From Progne subis subis (lineage: Eukaryota; Chordata; Aves; Passeriformes; Hirundinidae): a stretch of 64,000 bases of DNA. The position numbers were made by a program, and so were the translations under genes. The notes under the pieces were generated by a model. The model was given only the letters and a program-made list of their open reading frames with translations. It had not been told where the DNA came from and made no database searches. Positions within the stretch are counted from its first letter, which is position 1. Each line of letters begins with the position of its first letter. The stretch lies in contig JAKJHU010000085.1 of the NCBI GenBank assembly GCA_022316685.1, positions 434,001-498,000 of the forward strand. The letters are read 5' to 3'. Below, one piece after another: positions 42,001 through 54,000 of the stretch.

Positions 42001-44053
42001 TCATCCCAGGGGTTTGATTGCCCTCTGCAGTGACAGTCCCTGTGCTCCCATGGCCATGGTGCCCCGTCCAGCTGCCCCACGCTCGGCAGCCGGGCGCGCT
42101 CCGCTCCGTAATTACAGCCCCGAGCGCCGGAGCTGTGAAAGAATCTGACGAAGGAATCCAGGGTAGATCACGCTGCTGAAATTACTATAATCAAAGGCTT
42201 TCACAAAGGCTTCAAATGCAACCAATTACCCTGAAAGGCGAGGCAAGAAAGAAAACAAATTAACATGTTTGCACAGAGCCTCGGCGCGGCGCACACATCG
42301 CCCCGCGCCGCCCTCGACCCCGGCCGGCCGCCGCTCTCCATCCTCGGTCCCACTCCCCATCCCTGGCTACCCTCTCGTCCTCCCTGGCTACCAAGCTCTC
42401 CATCCCCACGGCTGGGCCCTATCCCACATCCTGCTCCGCTCGCAGCTGCACACAAAGGGGCTCTGTGCCCGTCCCTCACCCCGCAGCCGCCCACTGCCCC
42501 GCCGGCACACAAAAGCCCTGCCTGTGCCACGGCCAGCTCCGGCGCAGGCTCGGGGGCTTGCCAGGGTGGCCTGGGGAAACCTCCCTCGCTCTCTCCCTCC
42601 TCCCCCAGCGCTGGAGGGGTCCCCAGGCCAAGGGAGGGGAAGGGTGGTCCTCAAAGGCACCCATTGAGCGCGGCCCTGCATCGCCTACCAGCAGCTGGGG
42701 AAGCTTCTCACAGCGGGGACCCCCCCACCCTCCCCTCCTTGCGTTCCACTTTGTCTGTGCTGCCGGTCTGGGGGGCGAAAAAAAAGGGGAGAAAAAAAAA
42801 AAAATCAACTTCTTCCTTTTAATATTTAACGCGAGTCCATCACCCTCGGTCTATTTGGTAACACAAAGCTCTGGAGATTTAAACCCTTCTCACCCAGAGA
42901 GATGGAAATGAATGGTGCTCTTTAATGAGCTGGTTCAGCAGAAAAGATAGATTTCCAAGATTACTGTAGGAGTTCTTATAATTGATGTGTACTTTTGTAA
43001 CAAGGATTATGCCACCATCCGGTCAAGTAATTCCAGCTCTTCCCCCCCGCCTTCTCCCAAGCTCACCCTGCTTTTGGGGAGAGGGACCAGGCTGGGTCCT
43101 TGTGGGGGGAAAGAAACTCAGGAGGGGGAGGCAGAAAAAGACAAAGAGAAATTAAACAGGTTTTTCTTATTTAGCCACGCACAACCTAACGCAGGCACCG
43201 AATGGAAAAATAAGGCATCTCTCCAGTTTTCTCTATTTGTTTTACAAATCCCTACTTTCCCCGCCGATCCGGAGGCCGGATGAGCCGCTGAATGCCGAGT
43301 AATTAAAAGGAACAGAGAACAATACTCAGCGCTGCCGAAGAACACGGAGTTTCCCTCAGATGTTTATAGCAATTGTATGAAAATGTACCAGGCGGGATGG
43401 GGAGAGCTGACAGCCGGGATTGGGAGCAGCCGGGATCGGAGCTGGCTGCCTCCCCCGCCTGATTGGCATTAATTGTGCGCGTTTGCAAAGCAGAACGGGA
43501 AGTCTGACACGAGCTGCGAGCCAACATTTCTTTCTAATAGTCTTAATGATTACACGAGAGCTGATGATCATCGCGGGGTGTTAATAGCCCGGAGAGCGGC
43601 TCCACGGCTGCTCCCGGTGGGGACAAGCGGGGATGTCCCAGCCTGACTCCCCAGGGGTGGGCTGGGGTGTGCTGGGATGAGCTCCAGTGCAGCCACACCA
43701 CTGCCTGCCAGGCTGTAAAACTCTGACAAGGGGACAAGGAAGGACACGGAGGGGACAGCAGCCTCCTGCTCCATCCCCAGGCTCTACCCCATCAGAGGGG
43801 TGGCAACATCAGGAGGGAGAACGTGGCCCACCCCGAGTCTCCTGTGCAGCAGGAGTGTCCCCAGGCTGAAGGAAGCACCGGGTCACCCTGCTCCTACAGG
43901 TGCCCCAAACCAGCTGCCAGCAGGCACCGCAGGAGGGGCTGGGGCCGCTGCTGAGAGAGACCTCAAATCCCCCACCGAACAGCAGAGCCCGTCATTAGCA
44001 GCTGATTAATGGAACACCAGAGTTTTCCCGACTCTTTACAAGGCTGTTTTTCC

Positions 44054-44153
44054 NNNNNNNNNNNNNNNNNNNNNNNNNNNNNNNNNNNNNNNNNNNNNNN
44101 NNNNNNNNNNNNNNNNNNNNNNNNNNNNNNNNNNNNNNNNNNNNNNNNNNNNN
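44054..44153. other. Assembly gap (100 N)
   Basis: Exactly 100 undetermined bases, the usual placeholder for a gap of unknown size. The flanking sequences are AT-rich and non-coding. Confidence 1.
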
Positions 44154-46109
44154 TATTTTATTCAAGAATGAAATTTCATCATATTCATAATTCATATTTT
44201 ATTTCAGACATCTGCTGCTGATTACATTACATTTAACTAAAATTAGATGATGCTCAGAATGTAATTAAGCCCCTGCCAAATTCTCTGGCCCACCAATACC
44301 AGCCTCGCTCAGCGGGGGCCGCTTGGAACCTAATATGTAATTAGGAGCTATTTTCTAGCTGTTTTTAAAGTCTGAAAATTAGCTGCCTTTATTAATCACA
44401 CAGACAAATATAAAGCAGAGCCAACGCTTGCTGAAATTTCTAAAAAGGATTTTTTTTTAATTATACACCACATAGCGCTGAGACTCATTTTGAATGTTGA
44501 TTTGTTGTGCACTGACATTTTGACAACTAGTTCTCAATTTGTCTGTCGTAGTTAGGCAACAACAAAGCAGACGGTAATACTTAACTTTCAAAACCTTCAG
44601 CCTGCTGGGAGGGGAGAGGGACGGGGGGGACAGGGAGGGACAAGGGGGATGGGCTCCCCACGAGCCCTGGGAATGGGGGAGCCCCGAAATCCCTGGGGAT
44701 GGGAAGCAGAGGGTACAAGGGAGGTGCCAAATGAAGAAATCACCCTTAAAATGGCTCGGGGGTGGGGTTCCTACTCATCCCAGGGGACCCCCAAACCCTC
44801 CAGGTGTGTCCGAGGACACGGCACTGGCCCTGCAGGCCGTGCAGGGGGTCCCAGTGCCACCTCCTGTCCCCAGGAGGGACCCCTGGAGCAGCGGGAGCCC
44901 CGGGGGTGCGAGCAGCCCCCCAGCCCTGCGTGACTGCGCGCTGACATTTCCTCTCTCTCGCTGACCCTGCTCCTGCTCTCTCCGTGATCTCCAATAATGT
45001 CACTGCCTCCTCAGCAGCCACTCAGCGGAGCAGAAAGAAGGCACTGCTGACACCGAGTGCAAACAAACAATAATACCATCTGTGCCTGCCAGGGCCGGGC
45101 GGGGAGCGCTGGGGTCCCGGCTCGGGGGAGGATGCGCCGGGGGAGGGCAGGAGCCCTCCGGGGCACCGGGACATTCCCCAGGGTGGGGGGAGACAGCCCG
45201 GCAGCGATGCTGCCCCGGGCACTGGCTGCGAAGGATAAGGATGATTTTAAAAGGTATTTTTATAGCAAGTGTTTTCCTTTTTGTTGTCACTCACCGGACG
45301 CTCGCTCCACAGCTCCTCAATCCTCCCTTAGCTTCCCCTCCCCACCCCTGCGCTGGCTATTAGAGCCAAAGCCAGGCTCGTTAGTCTTGCTGCAGAGCTC
45401 GTAATGTGAAAAATGAAGCTCAAGAAAAATTAGCCAAATTACCAGGCTAATCCTTCAGCAGCAATCGCTGCCCTGCTGCACATCCGTCCCGCGGGGCGCC
45501 CGGGAGAGGAGGGGCTGATCCGTGGGGAGAACACGCTCCACAGGCTCCAGCTTTGCCTCCAAAGCAGCAAAACGCAAGAAGAGACAGGGCTGTGCCTCAT
45601 TCCGCCCCACTCCGCGTCCCCGTGGGGCACCAGTCCCAGCAGGGGCAGGGATGGCTCCCGTGTGCCCCAGGGCTCAGCAGCCACAGCGGGAGGCTGGCAC
45701 CCGGTGTAAGCGAAGGGGCGATTCCCGTGGGGAAGGTGGGCTCAGAAACATCCCAGCCACTCCCCGGGTTATCCCGCTGGCTGCAGCAAAGCCCCTGCAG
45801 AGCGTTTGATGGAGCTGGTGAAGGAGGAGTTTGGAAAGGACGGGATGGGCACTCCCGTGCTCACAGATGGACGGGAAATCTGCGCTCGCTCCAGACTGGG
45901 ACGGGCTCCAGCTGCTGACTTCGGCAGATCTGGTCCCTGTGGCACAGGGCAGGCAGATCCCAGCAGTGCCTTTGTCACCCCGGACCCCTCCCGCAGACCC
46001 CGGGATGGGTCACCCTCCGGCCACGACACTGCCACCACCCTCCCTGCCCTGGAATGTCACCACGTCCACTCTGCCACGGAGCAGAGTGGGACGAGCACGG
46101 ACAGAGGAA

Positions 46110-46340
46110 CCCTGCAGAGGTGACTGGTTCAGGCTGGACATCAGGAGGAATTTCCTCATGGAAAAGGCGGTCAGGGCTTCCCAGGGGCTGCCCAGGGAGG
46201 TTTGGAGTCCCCATCCCTGGAGGTGTCCTGGATGTGACACTCAGTGCTCTGGGCTGGGTGGGAAAGTGGGGATCGGTCACAGGTTGGACTTGATGACTTT
46301 GGAAAGCATTCCCGACATGAATGATCCTGGGATTCTGTGA
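46110..46340 (+). mobile_element. CR1 LINE 3' fragment
   Basis: Reads GGACATCAGGAGGAATTTCC, GGCTGCCCAGGGAGGTTTGG and ends GATCCTGGGATTCTGTGA. This is the sense CR1 3' region with its terminal ATTCTGTG repeat, plus orientation. Confidence 0.88.
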
Positions 46341-47091
46341 ATTTCCCCCCAGTTCTAGTCCCCAGCCCTCAGAGCCAACAAGGCTCAGCCCCAGACGTGC
46401 TGTTTTGAAGGGAAGTTCCCCGTGCTGGATCTGGCATCTCTTTGTGCCAACATCACAAAGTCGACATGTGTAAGTGGTTAAAGTCAACACGCTCCCAGAT
46501 CCTCACATTGATTACACTGTATTAGAAAATGGTAAATTATTTATCAGCCTTTCTGACTTGTGATTAGTGTAAAGCCGCTCTCAGATGCAAATTGGAATTG
46601 TAATTAGACATGTAGAAAGGCAGCATCTGAGACCTGTTTTCCTGAAGCAGTGTAAGGTGCTTTTTTCCTTTTGTATCCAGCATAATTATCAAAGAACACT
46701 TTGCACATAAAGAACCCACGGATTTATTAAAACCAGAGACAGTTTTACATGGGATCAGGGAACTAAAGCTGGTCACCACAATGCTGGGAGTTTAGAGCTA
46801 AAGCATCTCAGCTTCTCAGACTTGATTTTTTTTATCCCTGGGCTGGAAAGGGAAGGCAAGTTCCCCACCTCTGCCAATTCATTACTCAGCTTTGAGTGAA
46901 GTGATTCTTGAACACAGCTACACTTAAAAACCCACTTAAAAAACTCACCCCAGACAAACAAAGCGATGATAAAACCTCTTTGGCAGGTACAGCGGAGACC
47001 ACAGTCCCTCAGAGTCAGCTCATGGCTCCCAGAGATTCTGGCCTCAGCCACTTCCCTCTCATTCTGTGGCACAGCTCATTAAAATTTCAGG

Positions 47092-47094
<3 letters not shown>

Positions 47095-47146
<52 letters not shown>
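47095..47146 (+). repeat. 52-nt A homopolymer after an ATTAAA signal
   Basis: An uninterrupted run of 52 A. ATTAAA sits at 47078-47083, 11 nt before the run, like the end of a polyadenylated transcript. The preceding 400 bp has no recognised ORF. Confidence 0.85.
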
Positions 47147-47148
<2 letters not shown>

Positions 47149-48046
47149 CATTTACATTTGTGTAATAAGTCTAAATGCATTTAGGTTTTAGAGTTTGTCA
47201 AGTGCAACTTATGGTCGAGCTTTTGAGGACGTGGTTTGGGTTTCTTTCCCCTATTTAATTACACCAAAGTAAACCCAACACCAGGCAGGGCTGGTTCAAG
47301 ACTGAAGTGTGAGAGAAGAGCTTTTACAAGGAGGAATTCTAAGCCTGCCCTTGGCCTGGAGCTGCCCTCCTTGCAGGTGCTGTTTGAGCCAGACCTTGCA
47401 CATGTGAATAAAAACCAGAGCCTGACTGCAGGACTCTGCTTATCAGCCCAGGCAGAGATTACAGAAAAGAGTGAAAACCAGTAATTTCACTAGAATTGTG
47501 CTTTATCTTGCATTTTAATTGCCCAACACTTAATTAATAGCAGAGAAGAGCTGTATGAAAGGTTTCCTCTTCACTGTGAATGTAGTCCAGAAGAAACAGA
47601 GACCCGAGCATCAAGCCCTGAGCTGCCAAAGATGCTCTTCACCCAAAAATGTCAAAGCACCGTGCACATGCACCTTGCCAGCCCCCAGAGGACTCCAGGG
47701 ATGGGGGAAGAGACACCATATGCATCTGAAGCAGCAAAGTGTCATTATCCACCCTGGAATCCAGCCAAGCCCCTCTCCTCCTGCCCCTCGGGATCAGCAC
47801 AGCAGTTTGAGGAAGGAAATTCAAACCAGGATTTTGAGAGCCTTGGTCAAACACCACCTGGGCGGGTGCTCCCAGGTCCCCATCACAGCCCCAGATCCCA
47901 GCGACACCAGGCCCCAAGCTGGCTCCATACCCACGTCTGGAGGCCCTCGGCCGCACAGGAGAGGAGAAAGAAGTTTCCAAGGCATCTGGGCGCACAAAGC
48001 TCCGAGGACGTGGTGCCAAGAGCTCAGTCCTGCCAGGGGCAGCAGC

Positions 48047-51000
48047 TCAGCTCTGGGCGAGCGCGTGCAGCACTTGGGCACTCAGAGAGGAGCAGGAGTG
48101 CAGGGTCACCCCGGGGGCCCCGATCTTGGTCTCCCAGCACTCAAATCCACAGGCACACAAGTCTTGCTTGGCTGCTTCCACGGCCTGCGGGGAGGTGTCT
48201 GCCAAGAGCAAGGCAAGAGCAGCCAGCGAGTCAGCTCAGCCACTGCAGGGAGAGGGAAAGGGCCATGGCCCCTCCAAACACAGCCCCTGGCACAGGGCCA
48301 GCGCCCTCAGGGGCTGACAGACAGAAATGAACACTCTGAATCGGCCCTGGAGCACACACTGCAACCCACAGCGCCAGGCAGTGCTGGGACACGTCCCACC
48401 CATCCCTCCAGAGCCAGACTAGGGCTGGCGGTGTTTTCTCTGCCCCCAAACCCGACCCTCGCAGGGCTGTGAGGAAGAGGGAGATGCCCAAGGGGCTGTA
48501 CTGACCTGGTGGCAGCAGGGTGATGCCACAGCCACCTCCACCAGCCCCGGTGAGTTTGCTGTGCAGGCAGTGGGATGCTGTCACCTGGCACAGCCTGTCC
48601 AGGGAAGGGTGGCCCACTCCGAGCACATTTAAGTGGTGTTGGTTTATGTCAAAGAATTCCTGAAAGCAACCACAAAGAGAGGAGATGAGCACACAATGAG
48701 ACAGAGGCTCGTTACAGCAGTGGCAGCCCTGTCTCCCCAGCCTCCCCTTCACAACCACCTCATTTCTGCAGAAATTCGGCCACCAGCACCAGGAGCAAGG
48801 TCAGGCCACAGCCTGAGCCCAGGGCTGCTCACATGCCCCTGGCCCCCATCACGACTTGCACAGTGACAGGGGTACAACAGCTCCTGCACCTTCCAAGGAA
48901 ATCCTGATCACCGCAAGCTGTCAGCAGGAATTTTATTCCTGAGCCCTTGGATGCCTCCCGACTGCTTCTCCCCTGCCCTGTCACTCGAGTGCTGAGCAGG
49001 AGCTGTGCAAGGCCCCTGGCCGGCCGTGGGAAGGGCACTGAGCCAGCAGCTCTCATTCCTGGCTGTCACCCTGCCCTGCTCTGCAATCCATCCAGCAAAG
49101 CCACATCCAGGGACTCCTGACACGGCTGAGGCATCGCTGGAGAGGTGACACAGAGGGACTTCCCCTTGTCTGATCCGTGCAGCACTTCTCCCTCCTGACG
49201 GGCAGGGCATGGGCTGGGAGCCAAGGAGCCTCTCTGCAGCACCACGCTGGGAATTTGGCACCCAGCTCAAGTGGGGTTGAGAGGGTCCTTCCCTCTGGGA
49301 GCAGCACAGTCTCTCTGAGTGAGCCCACCCTCCTGGCAGAGCTGTGGGAGCATCCCTGCCACGCTTCCCAGCCAGCCAGACCCGCTGCTCCTGGAGAAAG
49401 CTGCCCCAGCAGCAAGGTCCAAGCGGCCCAAGGGATGGACAGCACCACACAGAAGTGGAAGTTACAGCTTCTCCCCTCCCAGCAGGACAGGTGAGGAATT
49501 CAGGAGCAGAGGGAAGGGCTTGGCCTGTGCTTGGAGCACGTCTGGAGCAGGGCCAGGAGCAGACACCGGCTCCCTGAGCACCACAGGGCCCTCCCAGCCC
49601 ATCAGCACTGGCTGTGGGAGGAAGGCTGATCTCACTGGTCTCACAGCCTGACTCCACCACTTCCAGAACATGTGGTGGCTCATCCCAGAGGATGTCACAA
49701 GCCAGGAGCCAGCCAGGACAGGACCAGCCCCAGTCCCAGAGAGGCTCCCTAACAGCAGCCCTGTGCTCCCTCCCCCAGCAAGAGGCACTGAGCTGTTCCC
49801 TGCCTGCAGCTCTCGGTGAGCTCTGTGCACAGGGAGCGGCAGGGCAGGTGTCAGCCACATCCCCCTCCCTCACCTCCACCCGGGAATCCTGCCAACACCA
49901 CACAGCAGGGGACGCTGCAGAAAGAATCCCTCTCCCACTCTCCGGAGCATTTCTGCCTAGTGTTTAAGGATCTGTGGGAAGAGGAAGGAGTGGGCAGCAG
50001 GCAGAGCTCAGCCACCACCCATTCCAGGCTGGGCAGGACACACATCCATCCAGAGGCCTCTTTATATGCCTGACCGAGGGCACAGCACTGCCTGTGATGA
50101 TCCAAGACACCTGTCATCTCCTGATCCAAAATCTGCCAGGAATCCGATGACAGCTTATGACAGACTAGGCTAGTTCCATGGTGCAAATACAGCGCTGGCC
50201 AGAGCTGCACAATTCAGAAGCAGCCCAAAAGATGTATTTATAAATCTACGTGCTGCATCTAATCAGCTCTGTGGGCTCTCCAAGCACAAGAGAAAACAAC
50301 AAGATTCAAGACAGGAACCTGCTCACTGCAGCGCTTCTTGCTGGGTGTGGGACACAAGGATGCTTTGGCATTTTCCAAATGTGAGGATCTCAAAACACAA
50401 CTCAAATTATCCCCCCTCTTCCCCGTCCCCCGACACTTCTGACAGCCTGAGGAGTGGAATTAAGATGGGGAGTTGTGTGAAGTTGTGCTGTGAACAGACT
50501 GCAGACCTCCCTCAGCTGATGGCAGCTCAGCCCACCCTGGGGGATCCAGAATCCCACCATCTCCCTGGTGCAAAGGACACTGCCATGAATCCCAGGAACA
50601 ACCCAGAGCAAGAGCAAGGACAAGCAGAGCTCCTCCTGAGAGCTGAGAGAAGGCATCCAGATGTCAGCAAGGACTGGTACCAAATGGTTTCTGAGTGTCC
50701 AAGCTGGCTCCCAGGGCCAGGCCAGGTTTGCCTCAGCTGGGACACGGCCACACATCCCTCCCCCGTGGTGCTGTGGAGCAGCATTACAGCACTCTCAGCA
50801 CTTCTTCCACTCGGAAGCCTGTTCCTCCCCCCTTCCCCAGCCTCTGCTCTTTGAGCAAAGCCAAGACAAACAGATCTTTGTGTGCACCTCGTGCATCAAT
50901 GTCAGGTCAGCTCTGGGCACAGCTCTGTCTGTGGCTCTCCGGAGCCAGGATGAGCGTGGAGCAGCAGGAGCTGGCTGGGAACCAGTGGCTCTGGGCTCTC

Positions 51001-54000
51001 CTCACTCCAGCCCTGGCAGTGACAGAGCAGCTGCTTCACAGGCAGCGACTGCCAGAGCTGTGGCACGCAGTGTAAGAGAAACAAACCCTCCAGAGCCACA
51101 GGTCCCCAGAGCCCCAGGCTTGTCCCCTCCCTCCCTGCACACAGCTGGGAAGAGGCACCAGCAGCAGCTTCTGTCCCCTGGCTCCAGGAAGGGCATTAAA
51201 AGCAGCACACCCAGACCACGGTTTCGCTTGGAACGGAACATTTCCTGCTACCACCTTTTTTTTTTTTCTTTTTGTCCAGGCTTAATGTTCTTTAAATGAC
51301 ATTTTGATGTTCAACAGTAACAGTGGCTAAAAATACTGGCCAGAAAAGCCCCTTACCTCCAGCACAGGGTAATGCTCCAGTGATGGATCTGCAGGCATCG
51401 CTTCCAGAACACTTTGGCACTCCTGAGAAATGGCATCGATGGAGTCCAGCACCGGGTTCATTATGCCAGGGAACTGGAAAGGGGGAAGGAGGGATGTGAG
51501 GTGCCTGCTTGCTGCTCTTCCAACAGCACTGGGAGGAAACTGGTCCCAGCCTCTTTGAGCTGGGCAATTCCTCACTCATTCCCAGAGCAGGGTGATGGTA
51601 ACCTGCCCCTGACTGCAGAAAAGGGGGGAAGAGAAGGAAACAGGCCAGAGGAAGGAATTGCTCTTTCCATGATTGCAAATTGGTGATTTTAACTCCTGTT
51701 AAACTAGAGGAAGGGAGGAGATGAGCTGAAACCTCATTCCCAAGCAGCTGGGAGAGAGGAATACAGTGGCTACAGGAGAGATGTCTCAAAAGATCCCTGT
51801 GGCACCTGCAGTCCCATGTGAGGGTTCTCTCCCAAAGGTTATCCCCCACATCTCCATGCCACAACCACCTGCACCTTCAGGATCTTCTCCTTTACACCAG
51901 CCACCAGGACCTTGGTGCTCCGAGGGACTTTTGTGTTGGTCAGCAAGATCCTCAGTGTGGGCACCCTGGAAGCAACAGGAGACAGAGAATCCCAGAGCGC
52001 TTTGGACTGGAAGGGACCTTAAAGCTCATCTCATCCCAACCCCCTGCCCCAGGCAGGGAACATCTCCTGGCCTCTTTCCTTCGCACTCCCCAAGGCCACA
52101 GCTTATTCTGCCTCAAAAGGCCTCTGTGAGCAGGAACACAAGATAAGGAGCCCCATTCATTTTACAAAACTTCAGCAGGTGTTTTCAGTGCTGGCTGGGT
52201 TCAGGCTTGTTCCTCCTGGATACAAGGAACAAGTGTACTAGAGCTATAAATAGGACTGTAATGTATTTACTAAAATCCGTGTTTTTCAAGCAATTTTTTT
52301 TTCCTTTGAAATGCTCTCTACAAGAGTAGCCAGCAGTGGCCATTAACTGCTAATAGAGCAATTTCATGCACTGTGGAAGATTTTAATGGAGTCAGATTAT
52401 ACTTCTCTGGCAGGAGGCAGAGGGAACACACAGGTCCTGGATTTCTCTCTGCCAATGGGTTTTTCCCACCACCAGGTAAAGCACAAAGTTCCCCCTCCCC
52501 ACAATGTCATTTGCTGCCAGGAGCAGATCCATTCCTGCTGCCCATAATGCCATGAAATTAATATTGATCCTTTGTGCTGTGTTCGTCTAATGTCAGATAA
52601 TGACCAAACGTTTTATTGTCCCCATCCACTCCAACAAATGGGGCTGTCCACACCCCAAATGGGGCTGCAGAGCCCTTCCCACACTCCAGCCACCTCCCAT
52701 CATCCTCACACCCTCCAACACCCACCCAGAGCCTCTCTGACACGTTCCACCCATCGTGTGCGAGGGTTATTTTTAAACCCCAATATTACCTCTTTAATGG
52801 TGTGATTTTTCCCGCTTGGTATCTCAGGGCTCCACCTAAAGTAAAACACATGTATTGTCTCAGTAGAGAGCGAGCTGAGAGATAACACAGAAGGTCTTTC
52901 ATTTTCAGAACCTCACCCAGAGCCTGTGACAGTAATTGCAAGAAACACCAGCTAAATGAACCATGTTCTCCAGCAGCACGGCCCTGCCTCACCCTGCTGC
53001 CTTAATGAGAGGCTCTGGCTGGACGTGCTTAACCCAAGGCCTTTCCCTTTGCTCTCCTCTCCTCCAGGATCACATCAAATAATTTTTGAAAAGGCAAAAG
53101 AGTTTGGCCAGCACGAGACCTCTCCTGAGAAAACAGAATCCAGCAGCGATTCCCCGCGGCAGAGCCAAGCACACGAGATTCCACGGGCTGAACTGGTGTC
53201 AGCAGCCGTCCTGCAGCACGGAATTTCATTGTCCAGAAGGAATGTCTCACTTGGCTCCTACCCTCACAGAGGCACTGCCATTAGGTCTCATTAGAAAGAT
53301 TATTAACAGTCTCCAAGGACACTTTCAAAACACTGGGAAGTCTCTGCTAATTGAAACTAAATGACAGCTGTCCAACTGCATTTTCCCCTGCATTATCCCT
53401 GGGACAGGATTAGGTTTCTTTGTTCACTGCAGAATGTTCAAATATCGGTTATTTGCAGCAAGGTCTCTGCCCCGTGGCACCTGCCTGGGGAGGAGACAGA
53501 GCTCTGGTGTTCCTGCAGCCAGTTCCCAACGTTCCAGCTGGCTCCAGGCCCAGCTCACAGACGGGACAAACTGACACAGGGGAAGGATTCCCTGTGCAAG
53601 GGCCGAAACAGGGATCTGAATTTGGGAGTTTGTGCCTGGGAAGCAGCAAACACACCTACCCCATGTGCCAACAGCATTATCCACACCCGACGGATTGCCG
53701 TGGATCACCTGCTCCCCTCGGAAGGCCCAGCTGTTAATGAGTGTCAGCTCTTCTTCTGTCCACCTGGAAGGCGAGGAAACAACTCCAACACAAACCACTC
53801 CAAACCAATGGATAGGGAGGGATCGGGCTCAGGGGGAAAATCCCAGCCCTGGCCTGGTGAAGATCAGATTTAATGGAATTCAAGTCCAGGCTCATCCCCA
53901 CCTCACCAAACAGGGTGTGTTACCACACACCCTGGAAAGGCTGAGGGAGTTGGGACTGGTCATCCTGGAGAGGAGAAGCTTTGGGGTCACCTAATTCCAG

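Larger units (their letters stand above)
44154..48046. other. FAM222A-MVK intergenic region
   Basis: No gene is supported. An AT-rich block at 44154-44610 may be conserved non-coding DNA. A plus-oriented CR1 relic lies at about 46110-46340 and an A52 tract at 47095-47146. A minus-strand AATAAA at 46723-46728 is a distant candidate for the MVK 3' end. The long plus-strand frames at 47.5-48.5 kb are antisense shadows over the MVK terminal exons. Confidence 0.4.

Noticed and set aside
47555..48472. 305-codon plus-strand frame
   Set aside because: It runs antisense through the MVK terminal exon and downstream sequence, with no recognisable protein.
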